This document shows positions 17,077-27,401 of a stretch of 64,000 nucleotides of DNA, one piece after another (positions within the stretch are counted from its first letter, which is position 1; each line of letters begins with the position of its first letter). This DNA comes from Vibrio navarrensis (GTDB taxonomy: Bacteria; Pseudomonadota; Gammaproteobacteria; Enterobacterales; Vibrionaceae): contig NZ_JMCG01000002.1 of the NCBI RefSeq assembly GCF_000764325.1, positions 1,116,001 through 1,180,000 on the forward strand, in the 5' to 3' direction. Position numbers and translations under genes: made by a program. The notes beneath the pieces are model-generated. The model did not search any database and was not told where the DNA came from. It worked only from the letters and a program-made list of their open reading frames with translations.

Positions 17077-18903
17077 ATGCCTGATAAATTTAATATGCAA
17101 TCTCCACCGTTTGACCGCCTGAGTGAAGGACAGCAAGCCCTGCTGCGCTCGTCACTGGATGTCGCCTACTATCGAACCCGCGACATTGTTCTGCCTGCTG
17201 GGCAGCCGAGCGATTATCTGCACATTCTCATCAAAGGTGCGGTTGAAGAGCGCTCCGCCGATCATCAGGAAGTGTTTGCCCACTACGCCAACGACGATAT
17301 GTTTGACGTCCGCGCCCTGTTTGAAGCAACGGTACGCCACCACTACGTCGCGCTAGAAGATACCCTCTCCTACCTACTGCCCAAAGCGCTGTTTCTGGAA
17401 CTTTATAATGAGAATGGCCAGTTCGCGGCCTACTTCGACAACAACCTCGCCAAACGGCAAGAGTTGATTGAAGCAGCGCAGCAGCAGCAAAACTTGGCCG
17501 AGTTTATTCTCACCAAAGTCGACAAGGCGATTTACCACCCGGCGATGATTCTTCCGCCCGAGATGCCGATCAATCAAGTCACCAAAACCTTGAAGGAAAA
17601 CGGCATCGACGCCGCGCTGGTCAAACTGCATGACGATGACCCTCGCTGCCTCAAACAGCCTTCCGCCCACCCGTATGCCATCGTCACCCGCACCAACATG
17701 CTCCATTCGGTGATGCTGGAAGACAAACCGCTCGATACTCCGGTAGGCGAGATTGCCACCTTCCCGGTTTGCCATGTGGATAATGGCGACTTTTTGTTTA
17801 ACGCCATGATCACCATGACGCGCAACCGCATGAAACGGCTGATGGTGTGCGACGGTCACCAAGCGGTTGGCATGCTCGACATGACGCAGATCCTCAGCGC
17901 CTTCTCCACCCATTCTCACGTGCTGACCTTAAGCATCGCCCGAGCGTCGAGCGTCGAAGAGTTGGCACTGGCGTCGAACAAACAGCGCCAACTGGTCGAA
18001 AGCTTGCTGAAAAACGGCATTCGCACGCGCTTTATCATGGAGCTGATCTCGGCGGTCAACGAGCAGATTATTGAGAAAGCGTTTGAGCTAGTCGTGCCTC
18101 CGGCGCTACATGACCACTGCTGTCTGATCGTGCTCGGCTCTGAAGGTCGAGGCGAGCAAATCCTCAAGACCGACCAAGATAACGCACTGATCCTCAAAGA
18201 CGGGCTGGAATGGCAGTTGTGCAGCGAGGTGATGCAGCAGCTCACTCATACTCTGCAGCAACTTGGCTACCCACTTTGCCCGGGCAATGTCATGGTCAAC
18301 AATCCGAAGTGGGTGCGCAGCCAAACACAGTGGAAAAAAACCTTGGCGGACTGGGTAAAAGCCGCCAAATCGGAACAAGTCATGGACATCGCGATCATGG
18401 CCGATGCCCACGCTGTTGCCGGCAACAAGAGCCTACTGGCGCCAGTGAAAGCGCACTTGTGTCAATTGATGGCCGATCAAGAGCTGATCCTCACCGAATT
18501 CACCCGTCCTGCGCTGAGTTTTTCCGTGCCGCTGACGCTATTTGGCAATGTTAAAGCCGATAAATCAGGGCTCGACATCAAACAAGGTGGCATTTTCCCG
18601 ATTGTGCACGGCATTCGCGCTCTAACGCTGGAATACGCCTTGAGCGAAAACAACACCTTCGACCGCATTGAAGCCTTGGTCAAACGCAAAGTGCTTGAGC
18701 AAACCACCGCCGATAACCTCAGCGAAGCATTGAAGCTGTTTTTTAAATTGCGTCTTGCTCAGCAGTTGTCCGAGCAGCACAGCAACAACAAAATCAGTTT
18801 GAAACTGCTCGATCGCACCGAGCGCGATTTGCTGCGCCACAGTTTACACGTGGTGAAAAAGTTTAAGCAGTGGCTGGGTTATCACTATCAAATCAAAGAT
18901 TAA
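17077..18903 (+). CDS. DUF294 nucleotidyltransferase-like protein with cNMP-binding and CBS domains
   Basis: A ~608-residue cytoplasmic protein. An N-terminal cyclic-nucleotide-binding-like beta barrel (about 10-110, DIVLPAGQPSDYLHILIKGAVEE) is followed by a pair of CBS domains (about 150-275) and a DUF294 nucleotidyltransferase core with the motif GSEGRGEQILKTDQDNALI near 354, which has the GS and D-x-D features of the fold. A helical DUF294 C-terminal domain ends the protein. The family is thought to modify or regulate targets by nucleotidyl transfer. It sits 39 bases before an exonuclease gene in a conserved Vibrio neighbourhood next to acs, and may modulate acetate or central metabolism; that is inference. 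I chose the ATG at 17077 because upstream codons encode no part of the domain. Confidence 0.82.
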   Translation: MPDKFNMQSPPFDRLSEGQQALLRSSLDVAYYRTRDIVLPAGQPSDYLHILIKGAVEERSADHQEVFAHYANDDMFDVRALFEATVRHHYVALEDTLSYLLPKALFLELYNENGQFAAYFDNNLAKRQELIEAAQQQQNLAEFILTKVDKAIYHPAMILPPEMPINQVTKTLKENGIDAALVKLHDDDPRCLKQPSAHPYAIVTRTNMLHSVMLEDKPLDTPVGEIATFPVCHVDNGDFLFNAMITMTRNRMKRLMVCDGHQAVGMLDMTQILSAFSTHSHVLTLSIARASSVEELALASNKQRQLVESLLKNGIRTRFIMELISAVNEQIIEKAFELVVPPALHDHCCLIVLGSEGRGEQILKTDQDNALILKDGLEWQLCSEVMQQLTHTLQQLGYPLCPGNVMVNNPKWVRSQTQWKKTLADWVKAAKSEQVMDIAIMADAHAVAGNKSLLAPVKAHLCQLMADQELILTEFTRPALSFSVPLTLFGNVKADKSGLDIKQGGIFPIVHGIRALTLEYALSENNTFDRIEALVKRKVLEQTTADNLSEALKLFFKLRLAQQLSEQHSNNKISLKLLDRTERDLLRHSLHVVKKFKQWLGYHYQIKD

Positions 18904-18942
18904 CCACGTGAGGCGTTACGCCAAACGTATTAGGAAGCGCGC

Positions 18943-19578
18943 ATGAATTGGTTGCAACGCAAATACTGGCACTACAAACTGACAGGCTCGCCCTATCAGT
19001 CGCTGTTTAGCGCGCCCGATAGCCGTGAGTTTGTCTCTCTGGATTGCGAAACCACCAGCTTAGACCCGAAGCGAGCTGAGCTGGTCACCATTGCCGCGAC
19101 GCGCATTGTCGACAACCGTATTCTCACCAGTCAGCCGTTTGAAGTACGGCTGCGCGCGCCGCAATCGCTCGACTCGGGTTCAGTGAGAATCCACAAAATT
19201 CGCCATCAGGATCTGGTCGATGGTATTAGCGAGCGCGAAGCCATCACGCGGCTACTCGACTTTATCGGCAACCGCCCTTTAGTCGGTTACCACATCCGTT
19301 ATGATAAGAAGATCTTAGACCTCGCCTGCCAGCGTCACTTGGGCTTTCCGCTGCCTAATCCGTTGGTTGAAGTTAGCCAGATCTACCATGACAAACTGGA
19401 AAAGCACCTGCCCAATGGCTACTTTGACCTCAGTTTGGATGCCATCTGCAAGCATCTGGACTTGCCTCTCCAAGACAAGCATGACGCGCTGCAAGATGCC
19501 TTTTCGGCGGCGTTGATCTTTGTGCGTTTAACCCATGGCGATCTGCCCAGCTTCTCTTCCTCTTACCTCTCCCCGTAA
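18943..19578 (+). CDS. DEDDh 3'-5' exonuclease, DNA polymerase III epsilon-like
   Basis: A 211-residue protein with the DnaQ-type exonuclease fold. The ExoI motif is VSLDCETTSLDP (Asp and Glu near 28-30), ExoII lies in LVGYHIRYDKKILD, and ExoIII-epsilon is KHDALQDAFSAALIF near 180, whose histidine places it in the DEDDh group. It is shorter than replicative DnaQ and lacks the polymerase-tethering tail, so it is a stand-alone exonuclease. It follows the DUF294 gene by 39 bases, probably as one transcript, and has a ribosome site (AGGAAG). The same pairing of DUF294 protein and epsilon-like exonuclease is common in related bacteria; the substrate is unknown. Confidence 0.88.
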   Translation: MNWLQRKYWHYKLTGSPYQSLFSAPDSREFVSLDCETTSLDPKRAELVTIAATRIVDNRILTSQPFEVRLRAPQSLDSGSVRIHKIRHQDLVDGISEREAITRLLDFIGNRPLVGYHIRYDKKILDLACQRHLGFPLPNPLVEVSQIYHDKLEKHLPNGYFDLSLDAICKHLDLPLQDKHDALQDAFSAALIFVRLTHGDLPSFSSSYLSP

Positions 19579-19781
19579 GTTTGATGCAACGCATACATTC
19601 TTAATTTACTCATTTATAAGCAAAATACGCCTTTATCCTAAAGTCTAATTGTCGAAATCGTCGCAGTGATTAACAGTTATAGGCAAGTCGAAAGACACCA
19701 CGGATTTCCGTTCGCGTTCAGTTGCACACTCAATCACAAGTAGCCCTGTTCACGAAAGTTGAAGGCACAAGGAGAGAAACA

Positions 19782-21734
19782 ATGAGTGAAGCCCACATTT
19801 ATCCGGTTAAAGAGAACATTAAAACTCACACCCACGCGGATAATGAGACCTATCTTGCGATGTACCAACAATCTGTCAGCGATCCAGAGGGCTTCTGGAG
19901 CGAACACGGCAAAATCGTTGATTGGATCAAGCCTTTTACCAAGGTCAAACAGACCTCTTTTGACACGGGCCACGTTGATATTCGCTGGTTTGAAGATGGC
20001 ACACTGAACGTTTCCGCTAACTGTATTGACCGCCATCTGGCCAAGCGCGGTGATGAAGTGGCAATTATCTGGGAAGGTGACAACCCAGCCGAAGACAAAA
20101 CTCTGACTTACAAACAACTGCACCAAGAAGTATGTCGTTTCTCGAACGCACTGAAAGAGCAAGGCGTGCGCAAAGGTGACGTGGTGTGTCTCTACATGCC
20201 TATGGTGCCGGAAGCGGCGGTGGCGATGCTGGCGTGTACCCGTATCGGCGCCGTGCATACCATCGTCTTTGGCGGCTTCTCACCTGAAGCGCTGGCGGGC
20301 CGTATCATCGACTCTGATGCCAAGGTGGTGATTACCGCTGACGAAGGCGTTCGTGGCGGCCGTGCCGTGCCGCTGAAAAAGAACGTGGACGAAGCACTGA
20401 CCAACCCTGAAGTGAAAACCATCAGCAAAGTGATGGTGTTGAAACGCACCGGTGGCAATGTCGATTGGCATGAACACCGTGACGTTTGGTGGCATGAGGC
20501 GACGGCAACAGTCTCGGACGTTTGTCCACCAGAAGAGATGAAAGCCGAAGATCCCCTGTTTATCCTTTACACTTCAGGCTCCACAGGTAAACCGAAAGGG
20601 GTGCTGCATACCACGGGCGGCTACTTGGTGTATGCGACCATGACGTTTAAATATGTCTTTGACTATCAGCCTGGTGAGGTGTTCTGGTGTACCGCTGACG
20701 TGGGCTGGATCACCGGACACACCTATCTGGTCTACGGACCACTGTCCAACGGAGCGAAAACCATTCTGTTTGAAGGTGTGCCAAACTACCCGAAAACCAG
20801 CCGCATGAGCGAAGTGGTCGACAAGCACCAAGTCAATATTCTTTATACTGCGCCAACGGCAATTCGCGCGCTGATGGCCAAAGGCAATGAAGCGGTTGAA
20901 GGAACCGAGCGCAGCAGCTTGCGCATTATGGGCTCAGTCGGTGAACCGATTAACCCAGAAGCGTGGGAGTGGTACTACAAAACCATCGGCAATGAAAAAT
21001 CGCCGATTGTCGATACTTGGTGGCAAACCGAAACCGGTGGCATTTTGATCACGCCACTACCGGGCGCAACCGCGCTCAAACCGGGCTCGGCGACTCGTCC
21101 ATTCTTCGGCGTGCAGCCTGCACTGGTGGATAACATCGGCAATGTGATTGAAGATCAAGCAGCAGAAGGTAACCTCGTCATCCTCGACTCTTGGCCCGGT
21201 CAAATGCGCACGGTTTACGGTGACCACGAACGCTTTGAGCAGACCTATTTCTCCACCTTCCGTGGCATGTATTTCACGGGTGACGGTGCGCGTCGCGACG
21301 AAGATGGTTACTACTGGATCACAGGCCGCGTGGACGATGTACTGAACGTCTCCGGTCACCGTATGGGCACTGCCGAGATCGAATCGGCGCTAGTGGCACA
21401 TCCGAAGATTGCCGAGGCGGCGATTGTCGGCATTCCGCACGACATCAAAGGTCAGGCGATTTACGCCTACGTGACGCTCAACGCTGGGGAATACCCATCG
21501 GCTGAGCTGCACAAAGAGGTGAAAGACTGGGTACGTAAAGAGATCGGCCCGATTGCCACGCCAGATGTGCTGCATTGGACCGATGCGCTACCGAAAACGC
21601 GTTCAGGCAAGATCATGCGCCGCATTCTTCGTAAGATCGCCACTGGTGACACCAGCAACTTGGGTGATACCTCAACGCTGGCCGATCCAAGTGTAGTCGA
21701 CAAGCTGATTGCCGAAAAAGCCGAACTGGCCTAA
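19782..21734 (+). CDS. acs: Acetyl-CoA synthetase
   Basis: Acs makes acetyl-CoA from acetate, ATP and CoA and is the high-affinity route for acetate assimilation. The 650-residue protein has the AMP-binding core ([20 protein letters not shown] near 265), [10 protein letters not shown] near 415, the hinge and C-terminal region with [15 protein letters not shown], and the acetylation-controlled lysine in [13 protein letters not shown] near 610. The ATG at 19782 follows a strong AAGGAGAG ribosome site and matches the family start. The 203-bp upstream region should carry the CrbR-dependent promoter. Sensor, regulator, transporter and enzyme of the acetate switch are thus all encoded within this window. 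A perfect inverted repeat follows the gene. Confidence 0.97.
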   Translation: MSEAHIYPVKENIKTHTHADNETYLAMYQQSVSDPEGFWSEHGKIVDWIKPFTKVKQTSFDTGHVDIRWFEDGTLNVSANCIDRHLAKRGDEVAIIWEGDNPAEDKTLTYKQLHQEVCRFSNALKEQGVRKGDVVCLYMPMVPEAAVAMLACTRIGAVHTIVFGGFSPEALAGRIIDSDAKVVITADEGVRGGRAVPLKKNVDEALTNPEVKTISKVMVLKRTGGNVDWHEHRDVWWHEATATVSDVCPPEEMKAEDPLFILYTSGSTGKPKGVLHTTGGYLVYATMTFKYVFDYQPGEVFWCTADVGWITGHTYLVYGPLSNGAKTILFEGVPNYPKTSRMSEVVDKHQVNILYTAPTAIRALMAKGNEAVEGTERSSLRIMGSVGEPINPEAWEWYYKTIGNEKSPIVDTWWQTETGGILITPLPGATALKPGSATRPFFGVQPALVDNIGNVIEDQAAEGNLVILDSWPGQMRTVYGDHERFEQTYFSTFRGMYFTGDGARRDEDGYYWITGRVDDVLNVSGHRMGTAEIESALVAHPKIAEAAIVGIPHDIKGQAIYAYVTLNAGEYPSAELHKEVKDWVRKEIGPIATPDVLHWTDALPKTRSGKIMRRILRKIATGDTSNLGDTSTLADPSVVDKLIAEKAELA

Positions 21735-21785
21735 TTCTGAGCAGCGAATATAACGCTGCCACAATAAGAGACCTGCGCTAACCAC

Positions 21786-21818
21786 AAAGGCGTGCTTCAT
21801 TGAAGCACGCCTTTGCAT
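21786..21818. terminator. Terminator after acs
   Basis: A perfect 14-bp inverted repeat (AAAGGCGTGCTTCA at 21786-21799 with its complement at 21801-21814) is followed by GCATTTT. It lies between acs and the converging oxidoreductase gene and may work in both directions. Confidence 0.75.
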
Positions 21819-21863
21819 TTTGGCTGTTTTAGGAGCACGCGATTACTTTAGGATCACGGAATG

Positions 21864-22907
21864 TTAGACCAGCTCCGCCAGCATACTTTCATCATACGCC
21901 GTTAGCGTTTCACCGCTGCGTACTTTTGCCACGTAATCTGGGTTAGCGATGAACGGGCGACCAATCGCCAGCAGTTCAAATAGCCCTTGCTCAATCGCTG
22001 ACGCACCGGACTGCGCGCTGAAACCACCCGCCGCCATCAAGGTTTTTGAGTAGTGCTGGCGCATGTACTCCGACACTTTACCGCCTAAGTGCTCAAACTC
22101 CACGCTGTCGTCAAACATCCCTTCATGCAGATACGCCAACTGACGCGTTTCCAACTCGGCCAACAAGTAGTCAAACACGGCTCGGTCACGCGCATCCGGT
22201 TTGATGTGTGCGTAGGCTCCCGGTGACAAACGCAGACCAGTGCGATGCCCACCAATGCGTTCAATAATGGCGTCAATCACCGCCAGAGGAAAACGCGCCA
22301 TGTTTTCTGGCGTTTGACCAAACTCATCATCACGCAAGTTAGTGTCATAGTGTAGGAACTGATCAAGCAGATAGCCGTTCGCACCGTGGATTTCCACCCC
22401 ATCAAAACCCGCCACGATGGCGTTTTCTGCGGCACTGGCGTAATCCTCGATCAACTGTTCGATCTCTTCTTTACTCGCGGCTTTTGGCAAGGTGTAGGTC
22501 AGATCGCGACGACGCGGCACCGTTCCTTCGTAAGCCACCGCCGACGGTGCAAGCACATACTCACCCGCAAAAAAGGCAGGATGCGCCACACGGCCAGTAT
22601 GCCAAAGCTGAGCAAAAATCTTACCGCCACGCGCATGTACAGCCTCTGTCACTTTCTTCCAGCCAGCAATTTGCGCATCGCTGAACAACCCCGGAGTATT
22701 GGGGTAACCCTGACCGTCCGGGCGAATGATCGTCGCTTCCGAAATAATCAACCCCGCTTCAGCGCGGCGAGCATAGTAAGCGGCCATTTCATCTGTCGGT
22801 ACAAGTCCCTCTCCTGCCATACAGCGCGTCAGTGGCGCCATCACAATGCGGTTATTCAGGGTAAGGTGTTCATTTAAAACGTAAGGTTTGAAGAGTAAAT
22901 CCGTCAT
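21864..22907 (-). CDS. Old Yellow Enzyme family NADH:flavin oxidoreductase (NemA-like)
   Basis: A 347-residue FMN-dependent ene-reductase of the OYE family. It has the N-terminal strand NRIVMAPLTRCMA, the substrate-binding pair in EIHGANGYLLDQFL (His and Asn near 178-181), LRLSPGAY, and the FMN phosphate site AAGGFSAQSG followed by AIGRPFIANPDYV. Members reduce activated alkenes, quinones, maleimides or nitro compounds. It diverges from a TetR-type gene, and two palindromes lie between them, so it is probably induced when an electrophile inactivates that repressor, as in the nemR/nemA pair. The physiological substrate is unknown. Confidence 0.92.
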   Translation of the reverse strand: MTDLLFKPYVLNEHLTLNNRIVMAPLTRCMAGEGLVPTDEMAAYYARRAEAGLIISEATIIRPDGQGYPNTPGLFSDAQIAGWKKVTEAVHARGGKIFAQLWHTGRVAHPAFFAGEYVLAPSAVAYEGTVPRRRDLTYTLPKAASKEEIEQLIEDYASAAENAIVAGFDGVEIHGANGYLLDQFLHYDTNLRDDEFGQTPENMARFPLAVIDAIIERIGGHRTGLRLSPGAYAHIKPDARDRAVFDYLLAELETRQLAYLHEGMFDDSVEFEHLGGKVSEYMRQHYSKTLMAAGGFSAQSGASAIEQGLFELLAIGRPFIANPDYVAKVRSGETLTAYDESMLAELV

Positions 22908-22952
22908 CGGGCCATCCTACTGTCGAGTGAAGTTCGCTATGCTAGATCATTT

Positions 22953-22992
22953 TTGAACAATCATTCAAGATATATTTTGAACGAACGTTCAA
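22953..22992. promoter_or_regulatory. Double palindromic operator for the TetR-family repressor
   Basis: Two related 16-bp inverted repeats lie in the divergent gap: TTGAACAATCATTCAA (22953-22968) and TTGAACGAACGTTCAA (22977-22992), 24 bp centre to centre. Both have TTGAA/TTCAA arms. The spacing suits two repressor dimers on similar helix faces. Binding by the adjacent TetR protein is inferred. Confidence 0.75.
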
Positions 22993-23050
22993 GAATTTTT
23001 GTCACCTTGCGATTTTGCGCGTAGAATGCGGCGAAAACCCAAATGAGAGA

Positions 23051-23635
23051 ATGTGTGTGCGCGTAGCTGAATTTGACCGACAACAGGTGTTGCGATCCGC
23101 GATGTATGAATTTATGTCGAAAGGATTCAATAAGACCAGTATGCAAGATTTGAAAAAAGCCACTGGCCTGCATCCGGGTTCCATCTATTGTGCGTTTGAA
23201 AATAAACGCGGCTTACTGCTGGCGGCTTTGGCCCACTATGCCGAGGAACGCGTGCAAGAGTTCAATGCGATTTTTGCCGCCCAGACCAACGTCATGGACG
23301 GACTGCAAAGCTACTTTGCCATGGTGGTTGACGAGTGTGCCAGCGAGGAGATCAAAGATTGCCTGCTGCAAAAAGCACTGAGTGAGTTGTCCAAACAAGA
23401 CGATGAAGTGGAACAAATGATTCGCGACACCCTCAACGCTTGGAAACTTGGCCTGCTCGCCCAACTGTGTCAAGCGCAGCAAAACGGGGAGATCAGCGCC
23501 GAGGCCGACTGCGCTTTTCTCGCCGACTATCTGGTGATGGGCATTTATGGCTTGCGCACTTTTGCTCACACCAAACCAGAAAAAACCTTGCTGAGTAAAA
23601 TGGCGCAGCAACTGCTTTGCACGCTACACGCTTAA
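23051..23635 (+). CDS. TetR-family transcriptional repressor (NemR-like)
   Basis: A 194-residue regulator with the N-terminal TetR helix-turn-helix: RQQVLRSAMYEFMSKGFNKTSMQDLKKATGLHPGSIYCAFENKRGLL, residues about 10-57, written here only as its landmark positions; the recognition helix contains HPGSIYCAF. The all-helical C-terminal ligand domain has cysteines (for example DECAS and KDCLL) that could sense electrophiles. It diverges from the Old Yellow Enzyme gene and probably represses both it and itself through the paired palindromes. I use the ATG at 23051, preceded by GAGAG; the frame extends further up but enters the operator region. Confidence 0.88.
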   Translation: MCVRVAEFDRQQVLRSAMYEFMSKGFNKTSMQDLKKATGLHPGSIYCAFENKRGLLLAALAHYAEERVQEFNAIFAAQTNVMDGLQSYFAMVVDECASEEIKDCLLQKALSELSKQDDEVEQMIRDTLNAWKLGLLAQLCQAQQNGEISAEADCAFLADYLVMGIYGLRTFAHTKPEKTLLSKMAQQLLCTLHA

Positions 23636-24001
23636 CACTTCACTCTTCCCAATCCAAACTCTGCCAGTCCATGAGCGCCCTTCTCCCTCGGCGCTCATCT
23701 AGCCGGTTTCCTCCTAATGCCAAGTGATTGTTTTTCCGCCGGCTCACCGACATTGGCTAAAAACCGCACTGAACCACACCACATACCGCGTTTCAGCGGC
23801 GATTTTTTGTTAACCCGGTTACAGAAATCCAAGTTCAACTCGGGAGATTAGACCAGTAATTTGCTGCTAATTGCTATGAATTAGCTATAATCTTGGGCAA
23901 TCTTGAAAAATTGGCACAGATTTGACAGAAAAACCGTGCCGATTTCTCCTGTTTTTGGGAATATGCTGGTTTCACTCACGATAAAGAAAGATAGCGCCAA
24001 C
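23636..24001 (+). other. Intergenic region upstream of aroQ with hairpin and likely promoter
   Basis: No gene is seen in these 366 bases. A hairpin ATGAGCGCC/GGCGCTCAT (23671-23679 with 23690-23698) probably ends the tetR transcript, though its T tract is poor. A consensus -10 box TATAAT lies at 23886-23891 with a weak TTGCTG 19 bases upstream, giving a leader of about 105 nt before aroQ. The leader contains a GGCAC/GTGCC stem of unknown role. Confidence 0.5.
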
Positions 24002-24451
24002 ATGTCAGCAAAGTTACGAGTTCTGGTCTTAAACGGCCCAAATCTTAACCTACTTGGTTTACGCGAGCCTGCCCACTACGGTGCGCAGACGCTATCGCAG
24101 ATCGTCGAAAACTTGATGACATTGGCGAAACAAGCCGATATTGAGCTTGAACATCTGCAATCGAATCGTGAGTACGAGCTGATCGAAGCCATTCACGCCG
24201 CACACGGCAAAGTGGACTTCATCATCATTAATCCGGCGGCATTTACCCATACCAGTGTCGCGCTAAGAGACGCTCTACTCGGTGTCGCGATTCCTTATAT
24301 TGAAGTGCACCTGTCTAACGTGCATGCCCGTGAACCCTTCCGTCATCACTCCTATTTGTCGGACAAAGCGGTTGGCGTGATCTGCGGTTTAGGCGCACAA
24401 GGTTATGAATTTGCTCTGTCGGCAGCGATTGCTAAGCTGCGGGCAAAGTAA
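24002..24451 (+). CDS. aroQ: 3-dehydroquinate dehydratase, type II
   Basis: Type II dehydroquinase converts 3-dehydroquinate to 3-dehydroshikimate in the shikimate pathway and forms a dodecamer. The 149-residue protein has all family marks: [14 protein letters not shown] with the essential Tyr a few residues later (HYGAQTL), the lid residue Arg in [23 protein letters not shown], and the catalytic histidine in [17 protein letters not shown]. The ATG at 24002 matches the usual start; upstream codons are open but unrelated. It precedes accBC by about 60 bp, the common gammaproteobacterial order aroQ-accB-accC. Confidence 0.97.
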   Translation: MSAKLRVLVLNGPNLNLLGLREPAHYGAQTLSQIVENLMTLAKQADIELEHLQSNREYELIEAIHAAHGKVDFIIINPAAFTHTSVALRDALLGVAIPYIEVHLSNVHAREPFRHHSYLSDKAVGVICGLGAQGYEFALSAAIAKLRAK

Positions 24452-24511
24452 CCCAAACACTCTGCAGCCCTTGGCGGCTGTCTTACTCACAAGATAAAAG
24501 AGAAAGATAAG

Positions 24512-24976
24512 ATGGATATTCGTAAAATCAAAAAACTGATCGAACTGGTTGAAGAGTCTGGCATTGCTGAGCTAGAAATCTCTGAAGGTGAAGAATCAGT
24601 ACGCATCAGCCGTCATGGTCAAATGATGGCCGCGCCTGCACCTATCCACTATGCAGCCGCGCCAGCAACCGCTCCTGCACCCGTAGCCGCAGCGCCAGTT
24701 GCTGAAGCGGCACCTGCCGCCGCAGCGCCAGCGGTAAGCGCAGGTCACAAAGTGCTTTCTCCAATGGTAGGCACCTTCTACCGTTCACCAAGTCCAGATT
24801 CTAAAGCGTTCATCGAAGTGGGCCAAAGCGTAAAAGCGGGCGACACGCTATGCATCGTTGAAGCGATGAAAATGATGAACCAAATCGAAGCGGATAAATC
24901 TGGTGTCGTTACCGCTATCCTTGTTGAAGATGGCCAGCCAGTAGAATTCGACCAGCCACTCGTTGTTATCGAATAA
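24512..24976 (+). CDS. accB: Biotin carboxyl carrier protein of acetyl-CoA carboxylase
   Basis: The carrier subunit holds the biotin that shuttles CO2 in the first step of fatty-acid synthesis. The 154-residue protein has the N-terminal domain [20 protein letters not shown], an Ala/Pro-rich linker (about 45-75), and the C-terminal biotinyl domain with the biotinylated lysine in VEAMKMMNQ near 120. The ribosome site is AGAGAAAGA. accC begins 12 bases after the stop, so the two are co-transcribed. Confidence 0.97.
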   Translation: MDIRKIKKLIELVEESGIAELEISEGEESVRISRHGQMMAAPAPIHYAAAPATAPAPVAAAPVAEAAPAAAAPAVSAGHKVLSPMVGTFYRSPSPDSKAFIEVGQSVKAGDTLCIVEAMKMMNQIEADKSGVVTAILVEDGQPVEFDQPLVVIE

Positions 24977-24988
24977 GCGGAGTTCGCT

Positions 24989-26335
24989 ATGTTAGATAAA
25001 GTAGTCATCGCGAACCGAGGTGAAATCGCCCTTCGTATTCTTCGCGCATGTAAAGAGCTCGGCATCAAAACCGTTGCCGTGCACTCAACCGCCGATCGCG
25101 ATCTCAAACACGTGCTACTGGCTGACGAAACTGTCTGTATCGGCCCGGCAAAAGGCATCGACAGCTACCTGAACATTCCGCGTATTATTTCCGCGGCGGA
25201 AGTGACTGGCGCGGTTGCCATCCATCCGGGTTACGGTTTCCTGTCGGAAAACGCCGATTTTGCAGAGCAAGTAGAACGCAGCGGCTTTATTTTTGTTGGT
25301 CCGAAAGCGGAAACTATCCGCATCATGGGTGACAAAGTCTCGGCGATCACCGCGATGAAAAAAGCGGGCGTTCCTTGTGTACCGGGCTCTGACGGTCCGC
25401 TCGACAACGACGAAGTGAAAAACAAAGCACACGCCAAACGCATCGGTTATCCAGTCATCATCAAAGCCTCTGGTGGTGGCGGTGGTCGTGGTATGCGTGT
25501 AGTACGCAAAGAAGCAGATCTGATTCAAGCGATCGCAATGACGCGTGCTGAAGCCAAAGCAGCGTTCAACAACGACATGGTTTACATGGAGAAATTCCTA
25601 GAAAACCCACGCCACGTTGAAGTGCAAGTGATTGCCGATGGCCAAGGCGGCGCGATTCACCTCGGTGAACGTGATTGCTCTATGCAGCGTCGTCACCAAA
25701 AAGTGGTGGAAGAAGCACCCGCGCCGGGTATCACAGAAGAAATGCGTAAGTACATCGGTGAACGTTGTACCCGTGCGTGTCTTGAAATCGGTTATCGCGG
25801 CGCAGGTACCTTTGAGTTCCTGTACGAAAACGGCGAGTTCTACTTCATCGAAATGAACACCCGTATTCAGGTAGAACACCCTGTGACGGAAATGGTCACC
25901 GGTGTTGATCTCATCAAAGAGCAGCTACGTGTTGCCGCAGGTCAGCCTCTGTCATTCACGCAGAACGACATCAAGATCCGTGGCCATGCGATTGAGTGTC
26001 GTATCAACGCCGAAGATCCTGAGCGCTTCCTGCCTTCACCAGGCAAGATCGAGCGCTTCCATTCACCAGGCGGCATGGGCGTTCGTTGGGAATCGCACAT
26101 CTACACGGGTTACACAGTGCCACCGCACTACGACTCGATGATCGGCAAACTCATCACTTACGGTGAGAACCGCGATGTGGCGATTGCACGCATGCGCAAT
26201 GCTCTTGGTGAAATGATCATCGAAGGGATCAAGACCAATATTCCGCTGCAAGTAAGCATCATGAACGACGAAAACTTCCAACATGGTGGAGCCAACATCC
26301 ACTACCTTGAGAAGAAGCTCGGACTTCAGCACTAA
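24989..26335 (+). CDS. accC: Biotin carboxylase subunit of acetyl-CoA carboxylase
   Basis: AccC carboxylates the biotin on AccB using ATP and bicarbonate. The 448-residue ATP-grasp enzyme shows [19 protein letters not shown] at its start, the glycine-rich ATP loop [14 protein letters not shown] near 160, the catalytic region [19 protein letters not shown] near 230 and [14 protein letters not shown] near 290. The length is normal. It is followed by a terminator-like hairpin and then prmA. Confidence 0.97.
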   Translation: MLDKVVIANRGEIALRILRACKELGIKTVAVHSTADRDLKHVLLADETVCIGPAKGIDSYLNIPRIISAAEVTGAVAIHPGYGFLSENADFAEQVERSGFIFVGPKAETIRIMGDKVSAITAMKKAGVPCVPGSDGPLDNDEVKNKAHAKRIGYPVIIKASGGGGGRGMRVVRKEADLIQAIAMTRAEAKAAFNNDMVYMEKFLENPRHVEVQVIADGQGGAIHLGERDCSMQRRHQKVVEEAPAPGITEEMRKYIGERCTRACLEIGYRGAGTFEFLYENGEFYFIEMNTRIQVEHPVTEMVTGVDLIKEQLRVAAGQPLSFTQNDIKIRGHAIECRINAEDPERFLPSPGKIERFHSPGGMGVRWESHIYTGYTVPPHYDSMIGKLITYGENRDVAIARMRNALGEMIIEGIKTNIPLQVSIMNDENFQHGGANIHYLEKKLGLQH

Positions 26336-26353
26336 GCCAGCACTCGAATGATG

Positions 26354-26378
26354 ATGCCCACCTCGGTGGGCATTTTTC
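26354..26378 (+). terminator. Terminator after accBC
   Basis: Stem ATGCCCACC pairs with GGTGGGCAT around a small loop and is followed by TTTTT. It sits 19 bases after the accC stop and 60 bases before prmA. Confidence 0.85.
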
Positions 26379-26437
26379 GTTTCATCGCAAAGTCTGCTAA
26401 ACTCTGCGCCAAATTTACACATCGAGAGTACCCACTC

Positions 26438-27325
26438 ATGCCTTGGATTCAAATCAAACTCAATGCGACCAATGAAAACGCTGAGCAAATCGGCGACATG
26501 CTTATGGAAGAGACTGGCGCGCTGTCCGTGACCTTCTTGGATGCTCACGATACCCCGGTATTCGAGCCTCTGCCCGGTGAAACTCGCCTGTGGGGTGATA
26601 CGGACGTCCTAGCGCTGTACGATGCCGAAGCCGACACGCAGCTCATCATGTCGCAGATTAAAGCCAGCAACATGCTGGTCGACGGCTTTGCCTACAAAGT
26701 AGAGCAGCTTGAAGACAAAGATTGGGAACGCGAGTGGATGGACAACTTCCACCCCATGAAGTTTGGTGAGCGTCTGTGGATCTGCCCAAGCTGGCGCGAC
26801 ATTCCTGATCCAAGCGCAGTCAACGTTATGCTCGATCCGGGCCTCGCCTTTGGTACGGGAACTCACCCAACCACCGCGTTGTGCCTGCAGTGGCTAGAAA
26901 GCCTCGATCTGAGCGGCAAGACAGTAATCGACTTTGGCTGTGGTTCAGGCATCCTCGCGATCGCTGCGATCAAACTGGGCGCAGAAAAAGTCATCGGTAT
27001 CGACATCGATCCTCAAGCGCTACTCGCCTCAAAAGATAACGCGCAGCGCAATGGCGTGGCCGAACAACTTGAGGTTTACCTGCCACAAGATCAACCAGAA
27101 GGCCTGCTGGCCGATGTGGTAGTGGCCAATATTTTAGCCGCGCCGCTGCGTGAACTTTCGTCGATCATTACAGGGCTGGTCAAGCCAAATGGCCTATTGG
27201 CGATGTCCGGCGTTTTAGACACACAAGCGGAAGATGTGGCGAATCACTATCGTGACGCGTTTCACATTGATCCGATTGTTGAGCAGAGTGAATGGTGTCG
27301 CATCTCGGGTCGCAAGCAAGGCTAG
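26438..27325 (+). CDS. prmA: Ribosomal protein L11 methyltransferase
   Basis: PrmA trimethylates ribosomal protein L11, whose gene rplK is also in this window. The 295-residue protein has the N-terminal substrate-recognition domain ([20 protein letters not shown]) and a C-terminal SAM-binding domain with [14 protein letters not shown] near 128, [15 protein letters not shown] near 165 and [10 protein letters not shown] near 230. The ATG at 26438 matches the family start. Confidence 0.96.
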   Translation: MPWIQIKLNATNENAEQIGDMLMEETGALSVTFLDAHDTPVFEPLPGETRLWGDTDVLALYDAEADTQLIMSQIKASNMLVDGFAYKVEQLEDKDWEREWMDNFHPMKFGERLWICPSWRDIPDPSAVNVMLDPGLAFGTGTHPTTALCLQWLESLDLSGKTVIDFGCGSGILAIAAIKLGAEKVIGIDIDPQALLASKDNAQRNGVAEQLEVYLPQDQPEGLLADVVVANILAAPLRELSSIITGLVKPNGLLAMSGVLDTQAEDVANHYRDAFHIDPIVEQSEWCRISGRKQG

Positions 27326-27401
27326 ATAAGACTTTCAGGGATAATTGTTTGAATTTCATACAAATTACAAAAACAATTACTCAATGCTCAAATATTAGTC
27401 T

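Noticed and set aside
19579-19781. Shared motif TATCYTA...AAGTSTAA upstream of both acs and yjcH-actP as a CrbR site
   Set aside because: The two matches need a two-base gap and are AT-rich; two sequences are too few to support a regulator motif.
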